Shown piece after piece: positions 8,190 to 16,868 of a stretch of DNA of 64,000 nucleotides. The notes below the pieces were generated by a model, which was not told where the DNA came from, did no database searches, and was given only the letters and a program-made list of their open reading frames with translations. Position 1 is the stretch's first letter, and every line of letters begins with the position of its first letter. The stretch is from Bacillota bacterium (GTDB lineage Bacteria > Bacillota > Clostridia > Peptostreptococcales > Anaerovoracaceae), in contig JAGAHX010000025.1 of NCBI GenBank assembly GCA_017626845.1, positions 1 to 64,000 of the forward strand, given 5' to 3'. A program made the position numbers and the translations under genes.

Positions 8190-9649
8190 TCATCCATCTG
8201 AGAAGCATCGCGAAGACATTGGGTCACCTGCTGACCTTTACCGGGGCCGCCCTCATCGTGCCCCTGCTTTACGCTGCCTATACGAATCAGACCGACGCGA
8301 CCCTGGCGTTCCTCGTGCCCGCGGCCTTCGCCCTCGCCATCGGCGCCAGCCTTTCTCTCACTTATAAGGACGCCTGCAGCTGGATCACCCTCAAGGACAG
8401 CCTGCTGCTCACGTCGCTGTCGTGGATCTGCGTATCCATCATCGGAGCCCTGCCCTACCTTATCGCGGGGCTGCTGCATTCCCCCTTCTCGGCGTTCTTC
8501 GAATCCGTGTCGGCCTTTACGACGACAGGTGCCACGGTCTTCTTAAAGATCGGCGATCTGCCCCGGGCCTTCCTGCTGTGGCGCTCTTTTGCCCAGTGGA
8601 TCGGCGGCATCGGCATCCTGGTGCTCATGCAGACGCTGCTGCCGGTCACCTTTGAGAACCAGGGCTCCCTCATCAAGAGCGAGAGCACGGGTGTCAACAC
8701 CGACAACATCTTTTTCAACCGGAAGAATACGTCCCGGGCGATCTACGCGATCTATATCGGTATGACCCTTCTCCAGGCCCTTCTGCTGAAACTGGGCGGA
8801 CTTTCCACATTCGATTCCATCCTGTTCAGCTTCGGCACCTCCGCTTCCGGCGGCATGAACCACCGCACCGAAGGACTGCTGCACATGGCAACGCCCTTCA
8901 CGGAGGCCGTCATGGCGGTCTTCATGCTCATCTCCTGCGTCAGTTTCGCCGTCTATTTTGCAGTCATCAAGAAGGATAAGGACAGCATCCGGCGCAACAC
9001 GGAGCTGAAAGCCTATCTGGGGATCGCTGCGGGCGCCATCCTGCTGATCTCCGCCGACCTGTACTTTACCCGCACCTTCGCCACGGTGGGAGACTCCCTG
9101 CGCCACGGCGGGTTCCAGGCCATCTCCTTCCTGACGACCACCGGCTACGCCAGCGCGGATTTCAACACCTGGCCGGCCTTTTCCAAGATGATGCTCACGG
9201 TGCTTGGCTTCTTCGGCGGCTGTTCTTCCTCCACGGGAGGCGCGCTGAAAGTCATCCGCATCGTCATCCTCTCCAAGATGATCTGGCGCAGCTTTACGAC
9301 CCGCATCCACCCCAACGCCGTCGTAACGATCAAGACAAATCAAAAGCCCCTGCCTTCTTCCATCGCGAACGGCGTCGTTTCCTATACGCTCACGTTCTTC
9401 TTGCTGTTCCTGGCAGGAGCTTTCGTATTGACGTTCGACACGAACGATTTCCAGACCGCATTTACCGCATCCGCCGCGATGCTGTGCAACACCGGCGCGG
9501 GCTGCGGTCAGATGGGCATGCTGGGGCAGTACTACATGTTCCACCCCCTCACCCACCTGTTCCTGAGCTTCTTGATGCTGGCGGGCAGGCTGGAGATCTA
9601 TGCGGTCATTCTTCCTCTGTCCCGCAATTTCTGGCGGGAAAAGATCTAA
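8186..9649 (+). CDS. trkH: Trk potassium uptake channel subunit TrkH (copy 2)
   Basis: This is a second TrkH, 487 residues, overlapping the first by 4 bases. The four filter loops are SAFTTTGATV, GTSASGGMNH, LTTTGYASAD and CNTGAGCGQM. The second and fourth loops differ from copy 1 (TVGTGG and NIGPGF), so the two channels may differ in ion preference or form a distinct assembly. Overall sequence divergence is large, so this is not a recent duplication. Its stop codon overlaps that of the convergent PLP enzyme gene (9646-9649), leaving no room for a conventional terminator. Confidence 0.92.
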   Translation: MIIHLRSIAKTLGHLLTFTGAALIVPLLYAAYTNQTDATLAFLVPAAFALAIGASLSLTYKDACSWITLKDSLLLTSLSWICVSIIGALPYLIAGLLHSPFSAFFESVSAFTTTGATVFLKIGDLPRAFLLWRSFAQWIGGIGILVLMQTLLPVTFENQGSLIKSESTGVNTDNIFFNRKNTSRAIYAIYIGMTLLQALLLKLGGLSTFDSILFSFGTSASGGMNHRTEGLLHMATPFTEAVMAVFMLISCVSFAVYFAVIKKDKDSIRRNTELKAYLGIAAGAILLISADLYFTRTFATVGDSLRHGGFQAISFLTTTGYASADFNTWPAFSKMMLTVLGFFGGCSSSTGGALKVIRIVILSKMIWRSFTTRIHPNAVVTIKTNQKPLPSSIANGVVSYTLTFFLLFLAGAFVLTFDTNDFQTAFTASAAMLCNTGAGCGQMGMLGQYYMFHPLTHLFLSFLMLAGRLEIYAVILPLSRNFWREKI

Positions 9650-10827
9650 AACACCTTTAACGCATTCTTGAAATCGGCGATCAGATCGTCCGGGTCTTCC
9701 AGACCGACGGACAGTCTTATCATGCCCGGCGTAATGCCGATTTTGCGCCGTTCCTCATCCGGCATGGAGAAGTGGGACGACGTAACGGGATGGCTCATGG
9801 TAGTGCGCAGGCCTCCCAGGGTCGGAGCATAGCGCGTGAACCGCAGAGCCTTCATGAAGGCGTCGATCTTCTCGACATCCTCCGGCAGCACGAAGCTCAT
9901 CATGGGCGTGGAACCGTTCTCGCCGAACAGCTTGTCCGCCAGTTCCTTCTGCTTGCCTGTGGCCAGACTGGGATGGTTGACCGCCGTGATGTGAGGGTCA
10001 TCCGCGAAGAAGTGCGCTAGTTTCTCCGCCGTCTTGATCTGCCGGGGAATGCGCAGTTCCGCGGTCCGGAGGCCCCGCAGGATGAGCCAGGCGCTGAAGG
10101 CATCGCCGGGGGTTCCCACCAGCATGGAGACGGGACGGATCTTTTCCACCAGCTCCGCCGTTGTGGTCATGGAGCCGCCCATGGCGTCCGCGTGGCCGTT
10201 CAGGAATTTCGTTAAGCTGTTGATGACGATATCCGCGCCGAAATCCATGGGCCGGATGGCAAACGGCGACGTAAAGGTGTTGTCCACCATCAGCAGCGCA
10301 CCGTTGTTGTGGGCCAGTTCCGCCAGCGCGGGAATGTCCGCGATCTTCACCGTCGGGTTGCTCACGACCTCGGAATAGATGAGTTTCGTCTCGGGGCGGA
10401 CAGCGGCCTTGACCGCATCCATATCCAGATAATCCACGAAATCCGTCGCAACGCCCATCTTGCTGAGGATGTCCCGCAGCGTGGAGAAGGTCTCCCCGTA
10501 GATGTTGGCATTGCAGAGCACCCGGTCTCCGGGCTGCAGCAGCGTAAGGAGAGGCACGGTGATGGCGCCCATGCCGGAAGCAAAGATGAGACTCGCCTCG
10601 CCCCCTTCCAGATAGCTGATGGCTTCCGCCAGCGCGGCCCGGTTCGGGTTGCGGGTGCGGGAATAGGTCCATCCCCTGTCCGCGGTCACCTCCGCCAGTT
10701 CCGACAGGCTGTTCATCGTGAACGCCGTGGTCTCGAAGATGGGCAGAGTTTCCGGTTTCTTCAGGTCCATGCCTTTTACGGATTCCCCTGCGTAAAGGAT
10801 CTCGCTTGCTCTTTTGAATTCGCTCAT
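9646..10827 (-). CDS. Cys/Met metabolism PLP-dependent enzyme (methionine gamma-lyase or cystathionine synthase/lyase type)
   Basis: This is a PLP fold-type I enzyme of the trans-sulfuration family, 393 residues. The signatures are YSRTRNPNRAALAEAI (substrate/PLP loop), SGMGAITVPLL, and the lysine motif SLTKFLNGHADAMGG near residue 203 that holds the cofactor as a Schiff base. C-terminal SVGLEDPDDLIADF is typical. Family members act on homocysteine, cystathionine, methionine or O-acetyl-homoserine, and sequence reading alone cannot separate them. It stands alone, convergent with trkH and divergent from the CBS-ACT gene. An AAGGAGG ribosome site precedes the start. Confidence 0.88.
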   Translation of the reverse strand: MSEFKRASEILYAGESVKGMDLKKPETLPIFETTAFTMNSLSELAEVTADRGWTYSRTRNPNRAALAEAISYLEGGEASLIFASGMGAITVPLLTLLQPGDRVLCNANIYGETFSTLRDILSKMGVATDFVDYLDMDAVKAAVRPETKLIYSEVVSNPTVKIADIPALAELAHNNGALLMVDNTFTSPFAIRPMDFGADIVINSLTKFLNGHADAMGGSMTTTAELVEKIRPVSMLVGTPGDAFSAWLILRGLRTAELRIPRQIKTAEKLAHFFADDPHITAVNHPSLATGKQKELADKLFGENGSTPMMSFVLPEDVEKIDAFMKALRFTRYAPTLGGLRTTMSHPVTSSHFSMPDEERRKIGITPGMIRLSVGLEDPDDLIADFKNALKVF

Positions 10828-10887
10828 ATTGCCTCCTTGCCCGATGGGCTTTTTCTGTTGACCCCCTTATTGTATCATCATTTTCTG

Positions 10888-10915
10888 TTGAAAATGAGTA
10901 CAGGGATGCTAAAAT
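10888..10915 (+). promoter_or_regulatory. Probable sigma-A promoter of the CBS-ACT gene
   Basis: TTGAAA (10888-10893) and TAAAAT (10910-10915) are spaced by 16 bases, 27 bases ahead of the ATG at 10943, leaving space for the GAAAGGAG ribosome site. Confidence 0.5.
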
Positions 10916-10942
10916 AAATTAAAGAACAGAAAGGAGTGCACC

Positions 10943-11584
10943 ATGTTTGTTAAAGATAGAATGACCAAAGACCCCTACACCATCCAGGTGAGCGCGTCCA
11001 TCAACACCCTCATCGGCCTGATGAGAGATAAAAAACTCCGTAAAGTCCCCGTCCTCGATGGCGAGAAGCTGGTCGGTATCGTCACAGACCGGGATATCGA
11101 GCGGGTCTCCCCCAGTAAGGCAACTTCCTTAAGCGTATACGAGATCAACTACCTGCTGTCCAAGATCACCGTTGCGGATGCCATGGTGGCGGAAGTAGTC
11201 ACCTGCTCTCCGAACGATTATATCGAAGATGCCGCTCTCGTCATGAGAGAACACCGCATCAACTCGCTGCTTGTCACGGAAAACGATAAGCTGATCGGCA
11301 TCGTTACGGACAGCGACCTGTTCGACGCCCTCATCGACATGATGGGCGGCCGCACCAAGGGCAATAAGTTCGTCATGCGGGTGCCCAACCAACCCGGCGT
11401 CATGACGAAGATCGGCGCCATTACCGCTTCCGAAGGCACGAACATTACCCACTTCACCATGACCCAGTCCGGCGAAGATGCTATGCTCTATGTCATCACC
11501 GACCCGAATGACGACGTGGAGAAGACCAGAGAAGCCCTGGAGTCCGAAGGCTTTAAGATCGAAAATCTGCTGATCAGAAAATAA
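10943..11584 (+). CDS. CBS-pair and ACT domain protein (AcuB-like)
   Basis: The 213-residue cytoplasmic protein has two CBS motifs (about residues 1-55 and 75-135), each ending in GIVTDRDI or GIVTDSDL, followed by an ACT-like domain (about 142-210, beginning VPNQPGVMTKIGAI). CBS pairs sense adenosyl ligands and ACT domains sense small molecules, often amino acids, so this is probably a ligand-responsive regulator. No enzymatic domain is present. AcuB of Bacillus has the same layout, but its function is uncertain. It is monocistronic, with its own promoter and a strong downstream terminator. Confidence 0.85.
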   Translation: MFVKDRMTKDPYTIQVSASINTLIGLMRDKKLRKVPVLDGEKLVGIVTDRDIERVSPSKATSLSVYEINYLLSKITVADAMVAEVVTCSPNDYIEDAALVMREHRINSLLVTENDKLIGIVTDSDLFDALIDMMGGRTKGNKFVMRVPNQPGVMTKIGAITASEGTNITHFTMTQSGEDAMLYVITDPNDDVEKTREALESEGFKIENLLIRK

Positions 11585-11600
11585 ACAAAGATGATCCAAA

Positions 11601-11636
11601 CCCCTGCACCGGTGAATTCACCAGTGCAGGGGTTTT
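11601..11636 (+). terminator. Intrinsic terminator after the CBS-ACT gene
   Basis: CCCCTGCAC (11601-11609) pairs with GTGCAGGGG (11624-11632), and the inner part is the palindrome GGTGAATTCACC. TTTT follows. The stem lies 16 bases after the stop codon. Confidence 0.85.
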
Positions 11637-11695
11637 ATATTCCACCTATAACCACTTATTATCCTGCTGCAGATGTGCAAAAAAGTCGGATTTAG

Positions 11696-11741
11696 AAAAT
11701 GTATCGAAATTTGTTGTTTTTCATCGTTTTAGATACATTTT
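11696..11741. repeat. Inverted-repeat unit 1: AAAATGTATC-N26-GATACATTTT
   Basis: AAAATGTATC at 11696-11705 and its exact complement GATACATTTT at 11732-11741 frame a 26-base AT-rich spacer. A second unit with the same arms and spacer length lies at 11863-11908. The spacer sequences differ. No function is assigned. Confidence 0.8.
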
Positions 11742-11862
11742 TGATCTTACTGCCGACAGTTCGTCTAAAAGAGTATACATAAGCATAAATATTATGTTAA
11801 CACTATTGGCGATCATATCTCAAAGGTATTTAAATAAGACCCCCGGGATCGTGTCAACGACA

Positions 11863-11908
11863 AAAATGTATCTAAAAAGCATAAAATTTATAGATATAGA
11901 TACATTTT
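11863..11908. repeat. Inverted-repeat unit 2: AAAATGTATC-N26-GATACATTTT
   Basis: AAAATGTATC at 11863-11872 and GATACATTTT at 11899-11908 repeat the geometry of unit 1 exactly (10 + 26 + 10). The inner arms of the two units extend to a perfect 16-base inverted repeat (TTTTAGATACATTTTT at 11727-11742; complement at 11862-11877). Confidence 0.8.
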
Positions 11909-11922
11909 CTTCTGCCGCGTTT

Positions 11923-13539
11923 TTAGCTCTCATAAACGACCTGCCCGTTCAGCACGGTCATTTCCACTTTCACGTCTTTGATCTCTTCCGCCGGGATCGT
12001 GAAGATATCCTGGTCCAAAACGACCAGGTCTGCGTACTTGCCGTTGCGGATCGTGCCCCGCACTCTTTCGTCATAGGACGCATACGCGCCGCCTATGGTG
12101 TAAGCGCGCACCGCCTCTTCCACCGTCAGTTTCTGACCGGGCAGCCAGCCGCCTTCCGGCTCACCGTTCAGCCGCTTACGGGTCACCGCGCAGTAGATGC
12201 CGTTCATGACGGAAAAGTCGATCACGGGGCTGTCGGAACCGCCGGCGATGCACACGCCGCTGTCCTGCAGCGTCTTCCAGTTGTAGCTGGTCTGCGTCAA
12301 TTCTTTCCCGACACGAGCTTCCACGATGGGAATGTCGTCATCCACAAAGGCGGGCTGGATGTGCGCTACTACATTGAGTTTCGCGAATTTCTCCAGCAGC
12401 GGCTTATCCGTGATCTGGCAATGCACGATGGCATGCCGCAGATCCGGCTTCGGGCAGGTCAGCTGCGCCGCCTCGATGGCGTGCATGGTCATCTCCGCTG
12501 CGCCGCAGCCGATGCAGTGCACTGCAGCCATCATGCCGCCCTGCTGCGCCGTCAGGATGAGTTTGTCCAGCTGCTCCTGGGTAAAGACGGGAATGCCTTC
12601 GGTGGAGGGGTCATCCGCGTAGGCTCTGCCCAGATATGCCGTGCGGCCGCCCAGCGAACCGTCCGCCATCAGTTTTAAGGGGCCGACCCGGAACATCGGC
12701 GTTCCCTCGCCCGTATGGTGACCCTCGGATAAGAACTGTTCCAGCAGATCCTGGGATGCCAGCAGGCACTGTTCGAAGACGCGGACTTTCAGGCTGCCTT
12801 CTTCCTCCAGCTGATGATAGGCATCCAGCACCTTCTGATACTGCCCCGGCGGCAGCGCTTCGAAGTCGTCGGTCTGCACTTCGGTAATGCCGGCCTTCAC
12901 CAGTTCGTCCATGCCGTTCTTCAGCATGCGTTTTACGTCGTCCACCGTCAGTTCCGGAAGTGCATTATACACGATATCCCGGGCAGCTTCCCGGAAAATG
13001 CCCAGAGGTTCTCTATTTTCGTCCCGGTCGATCTGCCCGCCGAAGGGATCCGGCGTTTCCTTCGTAACGCCCATCACCTCCAGCGCCTTGGAATTGCAGA
13101 CGATGATGTGACCACAGGCACGGGTGAAGGACATGGGGATGTCCGTGGAGATACGGTCGAGATCGTGGCGTGTCGGAAAGCGCCCTTCCTTCCAGTACTC
13201 CTGGTTCCAGCCTCTGCCCTGCAGCCAGGTGAGATAAGGCCGCTTCGCCAGGAAGTCCTTGGCCAGGCTCACCAGATCGTCCACGCTGCGGGCGCTGTAG
13301 AAATTCACTTTTTCCAGGCTGTAGCCGTAGCTCAGCAGGTGCATGTGACTGTCGGTGAACCCGGGCAGCATCGTCTTTCCCTGCAGATCCACGCACTTTG
13401 TGCCCTCCGTCTTCATAGCCAGCACTTCTTCGTCGCTTCCCACCCGCTGGATAATGCCGTCCTGTACGGCGACGGCGGACTGCACCTCCCATCCTTTTTC
13501 CATGGTGTAGATCTTACCGTTGTAAAAAATGGTGTCCAT
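11923..13539 (-). CDS. YtcJ-like amidohydrolase (amidohydrolase 3 family)
   Basis: This is a metal-dependent amidohydrolase of the YtcJ branch, 538 residues. The start is the ATG at 13539, preceded by GAAGGAGTTAGT; the frame is open further upstream but without a ribosome site. The N-terminal beta sandwich (FYNGKIYTMEKG) leads to the metal motif GFTDSHMHL near residue 68. Later come HCIGCGA, HAIVHCQ and GGSDSPV, the usual metal and catalytic positions of this family. The C-terminal GKYADLVVLDQD is also typical. Members hydrolyse amide or imine bonds of poorly known substrates. It is the last gene downstream of acnX and the RyR-domain gene, after a 107-base gap. Confidence 0.88.
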   Translation of the reverse strand: MDTIFYNGKIYTMEKGWEVQSAVAVQDGIIQRVGSDEEVLAMKTEGTKCVDLQGKTMLPGFTDSHMHLLSYGYSLEKVNFYSARSVDDLVSLAKDFLAKRPYLTWLQGRGWNQEYWKEGRFPTRHDLDRISTDIPMSFTRACGHIIVCNSKALEVMGVTKETPDPFGGQIDRDENREPLGIFREAARDIVYNALPELTVDDVKRMLKNGMDELVKAGITEVQTDDFEALPPGQYQKVLDAYHQLEEEGSLKVRVFEQCLLASQDLLEQFLSEGHHTGEGTPMFRVGPLKLMADGSLGGRTAYLGRAYADDPSTEGIPVFTQEQLDKLILTAQQGGMMAAVHCIGCGAAEMTMHAIEAAQLTCPKPDLRHAIVHCQITDKPLLEKFAKLNVVAHIQPAFVDDDIPIVEARVGKELTQTSYNWKTLQDSGVCIAGGSDSPVIDFSVMNGIYCAVTRKRLNGEPEGGWLPGQKLTVEEAVRAYTIGGAYASYDERVRGTIRNGKYADLVVLDQDIFTIPAEEIKDVKVEMTVLNGQVVYES

Positions 13540-13646
13540 ACTAACTCCTTCTGCTGATGCATCAGCGGATCCGGTTTTCCGCAGCCTCTCTGTCCGAGAA
13601 GGAGAAGCTGACAAACACATCGTGCTTCATTACAAAGATCCCTTTT

Positions 13647-15092
13647 CTAAACGGCGGAGCCGCCGCTTTTGTCCAGTTCCAGAAGCAGACAGACGGCGTC
13701 TCTGTCCTTCTGTTTTTCCTGTTCCGACAGCTGGTCGTAAGACCGCAGATCCGCATGGATCTTCCGGGCGCTGTCCTTATTTCCGCCGCCCTCCGGCACG
13801 CCGCAGGTCCAGTTGTTGAGCCAGTGATAGCGGCACCAGCGCATGTGCTCCAATTCTGCGAGCAGTTCCATGCAGGAAGGGGAAATGCGGTCCGGATCGG
13901 AAGGTTCACCCATCCCCTGCAGCATCTTCAGACGGATCTCATGGCAATCCGCAGAGCTGATGTTCGAGTAGCGGGTAAAGGTGTCCAGCTTTCTCCATTC
14001 GGCTTCCCGGTTTTCTTCCGTTTCCGCCGCGCCGGCATATAGATGCGCATAGCGCAGATTCAGGGCCTTCGCCCGCCGGTACAGATCTTCGCTCAGGATA
14101 TTCTCCGGCCGGTAAGCGATCTCCTTCCAGGGAAAGCGAACGATGCGGTCTTTGCCGTCCAGAAGGCCGGAAGCAGCGGCATTGGCATCGAACAGATCGA
14201 TGCGGGGGCTGTTGACCGCGAGCAGCAGTTGTGTCAGCACCTCCGTCTGCCCTTCCTGCTGCACGATGAGGATGCGCTCCGCAGATTCCAGAAGAGCCAG
14301 GTTATCCTGCCAGGGTCCTTCATGGAACAGAACAAGATCCTGCAGTCCTCCCAGTTCATGATGGATCTTCAGATAGGCAGGATCGCCTCCGAAAACGTGG
14401 TATTCGATCCGCTGGTCAGGCGAGAAGATGTTGCTCTGCAGCGCAGAGGTCAGCAGTTCGCTGCCCAGCTTTCCGAAACCGATCAGGACGATCTGCATAT
14501 TATGGCTGCAGGCACAGGACGTTTCGTAAAGGCAGTGATCCTTCCAATACAGCCTCGCAGCCGTTTCCTCCGGGCAGAAGATGTGAAGGTCAGCGCCCAA
14601 AGCCGCCTGAGCCGGCAGCGACCCGCATTTCAGGAAAACGCCTTTTCCTGCCAGCGCATCCCGGTACCGGGTATAGAAACGGAAATTTTCCTCCTCGTTC
14701 CAGAGCAGGATGTGGCGGTCTGTCCCCGCGGGAGCGCTGCCGCCCGAAACGCCTTTCCGATCCAATGAGGCAAGCAGCGGCGCACATTCCTCCCCAGATC
14801 CATATACGGCGACCGCTCCGAAATGCCTGCTGCGCAGGAGATTCTGCAGTCTCGTCCGCAGCGCGGAAGCGATCAGCAGAACGCTGTAAGCGGAAGCCAG
14901 CGGCGCGATCCACCGCGCGGCCTCCACAAAGAGATTGGGAGGGGTGTCGCTGTAGTTCAGCACATACATCTGCACGCAGCGGAACAACGCATCCATAAAA
15001 GGTTCTTTTTCAAGAACAAAGAGTCCTATCGTGCCGAGAATGATCGGGATCAGGAGCAGCAATACTCTCAACGGTTTCTGGTTCTGTTTCAC
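13647..15092 (-). CDS. Two-helix membrane protein with nucleotide-binding-like folds and a C-terminal RyR domain
   Basis: The 481-residue protein has two hydrophobic helices at about 9-27 and 57-78. The linker between them lacks a TVGYG-type potassium filter. Two Rossmann-like segments follow: AVAVYGSGEECAPLL from about 93 and IVLIGFGKLGSELL at 201-214, the second resembling TrkA-N. From about 408 the sequence ELLAELEHMRWCRYHWLNNW...KIHADLRSYDQLSEQEKQKD matches the RyR repeat domain known from ryanodine receptors and found in some bacterial proteins. Its role in bacteria is unclear; ligand-gated membrane sensing is an inference. The start overlaps the acnX small-subunit stop by 4 bases, so it is translationally coupled to aconitase X. 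Confidence 0.75.
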   Translation of the reverse strand: MKQNQKPLRVLLLLIPIILGTIGLFVLEKEPFMDALFRCVQMYVLNYSDTPPNLFVEAARWIAPLASAYSVLLIASALRTRLQNLLRSRHFGAVAVYGSGEECAPLLASLDRKGVSGGSAPAGTDRHILLWNEEENFRFYTRYRDALAGKGVFLKCGSLPAQAALGADLHIFCPEETAARLYWKDHCLYETSCACSHNMQIVLIGFGKLGSELLTSALQSNIFSPDQRIEYHVFGGDPAYLKIHHELGGLQDLVLFHEGPWQDNLALLESAERILIVQQEGQTEVLTQLLLAVNSPRIDLFDANAAASGLLDGKDRIVRFPWKEIAYRPENILSEDLYRRAKALNLRYAHLYAGAAETEENREAEWRKLDTFTRYSNISSADCHEIRLKMLQGMGEPSDPDRISPSCMELLAELEHMRWCRYHWLNNWTCGVPEGGGNKDSARKIHADLRSYDQLSEQEKQKDRDAVCLLLELDKSGGSAV

Positions 15093-15523
15093 AATGCACC
15101 TCGCTCTTCCAGGATCTCCACCCTGCCGGTCTCTCCGTCCACGCGGATAAGATCGCCGTCGTGAATGATGCTGCAGGGGTCAACCCCTTCGGGAAAATCC
15201 GCCGCACAAGGCAGCTGCGTAACGAATACCGCCGTGCCGCACTTGGAATCCATCTTCGTAAAGACGAATCCGATGGGTCCGACGCCGTTGCGTTGACAGT
15301 CATCGAAATAATCCGACCAGGCGATGGAACCCCGGGAACAGGGCATCACCAGGATCTTGCCGGTGATGCGTTCGCCTTTGTGGATGTGACCCTCCTCGAT
15401 GATCTCCCCGGTGCGCACGTCCAGGCCGTTCCAGCCCAGGATGCTGTTGGGACAGACCAGAGCGATGCCCTCTACGGAAGGACCTTTCGCCCCTCTTCCC
15501 TGCAAGACCGTTCCTTTACGCAT
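15089..15523 (-). CDS. Aconitase X swivel (small) subunit
   Basis: This 144-residue protein matches the DUF126 swivel domain of aconitase X. It has GRGAKGPSVEGIALV at the N-terminus, the segment SRGSIAWSDYFDDC where swivel domains carry the catalytic serine region, and a DGDLIRVDGETG ending. In two-subunit AcnX enzymes it closes over the Fe-S large subunit encoded next door. Known AcnX enzymes dehydrate cis-3-hydroxy-L-proline (bacteria) or mevalonate 5-phosphate (archaea); the substrate here is not determined. It overlaps the large subunit by 8 bases and the downstream RyR gene by 4. Confidence 0.88.
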   Translation of the reverse strand: MRKGTVLQGRGAKGPSVEGIALVCPNSILGWNGLDVRTGEIIEEGHIHKGERITGKILVMPCSRGSIAWSDYFDDCQRNGVGPIGFVFTKMDSKCGTAVFVTQLPCAADFPEGVDPCSIIHDGDLIRVDGETGRVEILEERGAL

Positions 15524-16835
15524 GGCGCTTCACCTCCCACCAACCGCTGACCGCGGCATCGCACACTTCTTCGTCCGTGCCGTAGTACACCGGCACCACC
15601 TGGTCCGATTTGCTGCAGATCGTGAGCTTTCCGGCGGAAAGGCCGATGCCCTTCGCGCCTCTTGCCACGTTGATCGTCCGCAAAATGCAGCCACTTGTCA
15701 GAACCTTGGCGCCGGTCTGCTCCAACTTTTCGATCGTGCCGGAAGCCTTCGCCATGGCATACTGGGCGATATTTGTGAACAGGCAGAACCGCACGCCGTC
15801 CTTCACCTGTTTACCGTCCATGTATAAAGCGACCTTGCGCAGTTCGTCCGCCGTCATGTTCGGGCAGCCGATCTGCAGAAAGTCCACCGGACCGCTTTCG
15901 GGATGGCACAGCGCGTCGATCTCCGCATTCAGATCCGCGTCGGTGATGGTGAATTCCGCGGCCGGTTTGTGGCCGCCCATCGCCATCTCATAGGTTTGCG
16001 CCTCGGGAGACACGCCGACGATGAGGCACATCTCGCAGCCGCTGGCCGTCGCCAGCGCCGTAAAGAAGCTCTTAAGCTTTACCGTATCCGGCCGCTCGAA
16101 ATCGCCGCAGATGACGGGGATCGCATTGGGCGCAAGACGTTTTCCCACCGCGAAGCCGAGCACGTCCCACCGCTGGCGGGTCGACAGATCGCAGTCCATA
16201 TGAAATACGTGGGTTCCATGACGGTTTTCCTCCAGGTGCAGGCCCCACTTCGGCGTCCTGCCGCAGATCGCTGCGCAGAACGTCGTGATGCCGCCGCCTC
16301 CGTTGCAGCGAGCGCCCAACACGGAGTTGCAGTAGAGCACGTTGGAGCTCTCGGTGGTCACGACCACTTCTCCCATGACAGGCACCCACCCAGCCAGATA
16401 GGGCGCGCAGGTGCTGCCCACGACCACGCCGTGCTCCGCAGCTTTCTGCAGGATCGCCATGTTGTTCTCGTAGAACGACTTCGTCTGCTGGGTCCACTCC
16501 CAGCCGAAGCTGTCCGTGCAGTGCACGTCGTCCAGCACGAAAGTGTCTTCGTTAAAATGCTGAAATTCTTTGGGTTCCAGGCCCTTGCACTTGCGCAGAG
16601 TCTGCCAGTCGTCATAGCCCATGGCCAGGACCTCCGGCTTATCCAGAACGCCGTCTGGGAAATCCGCGGGCGATGCCGTAGAGCCGCAGCAGAGATGGGC
16701 CTTCGTGACCGGCACCAGCTCCTCTGCGCCGAGGATCTCGGCCAGCTCCACGATCTTTTCCAGCGCCACGCGCTTGGCCTCTCCCCGCTCGCCCCGCAGC
16801 ATGGCCTGCTCTTCGGGTGTGAGCCGAACATTCAT
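15516..16835 (-). CDS. Aconitase X catalytic (large) subunit
   Basis: This is a hydro-lyase of the DUF521/aconitase X family, 439 residues. The start is the ATG at 16835 with a strong AAGGAGG ribosome site; longer in-frame starts to 16919 are unsupported and would run into the promoter region. The N-terminus NVRLTPEEQAMLRGERGEA is the typical opening helix. Candidate Fe-S or catalytic cysteines are seen in HLCCGSTAS, GSTCAPYLAGWVP and CPNMTADELRKVA, and GARCNGGGGITTF is a family signature. The enzyme probably dehydrates cis-3-hydroxyproline or a related hydroxy acid. It heads the operon acnX large-acnX small-RyR-amidohydrolase. Confidence 0.9.
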   Translation of the reverse strand: MNVRLTPEEQAMLRGERGEAKRVALEKIVELAEILGAEELVPVTKAHLCCGSTASPADFPDGVLDKPEVLAMGYDDWQTLRKCKGLEPKEFQHFNEDTFVLDDVHCTDSFGWEWTQQTKSFYENNMAILQKAAEHGVVVGSTCAPYLAGWVPVMGEVVVTTESSNVLYCNSVLGARCNGGGGITTFCAAICGRTPKWGLHLEENRHGTHVFHMDCDLSTRQRWDVLGFAVGKRLAPNAIPVICGDFERPDTVKLKSFFTALATASGCEMCLIVGVSPEAQTYEMAMGGHKPAAEFTITDADLNAEIDALCHPESGPVDFLQIGCPNMTADELRKVALYMDGKQVKDGVRFCLFTNIAQYAMAKASGTIEKLEQTGAKVLTSGCILRTINVARGAKGIGLSAGKLTICSKSDQVVPVYYGTDEEVCDAAVSGWWEVKRHA

Positions 16836-16868
16836 TTTGAACGACCTCCTTAAAACATGCATCTGATT

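Larger units (their letters stand above)
11637..11922. other. AT-rich convergent intergenic gap with no gene found
   Basis: About 286 bases lie between the CBS-ACT terminator and the end of the convergent amidohydrolase gene. The composition is much richer in A+T than the flanks. No credible open frame or RNA family was recognised. The notable content is the set of four decamer repeats described separately at 11696-11908. Because both flanking genes end here, ordinary promoter or operator roles for these genes are unlikely. Confidence 0.6.

Noticed and set aside
13540-13646. Terminator at the short GGCGG/CCGCC stem at the end of the RyR-domain gene
   Set aside because: The stem is only 5-6 bp, lies inside the coding end and lacks a T run, so the amidohydrolase gene is probably co-transcribed.
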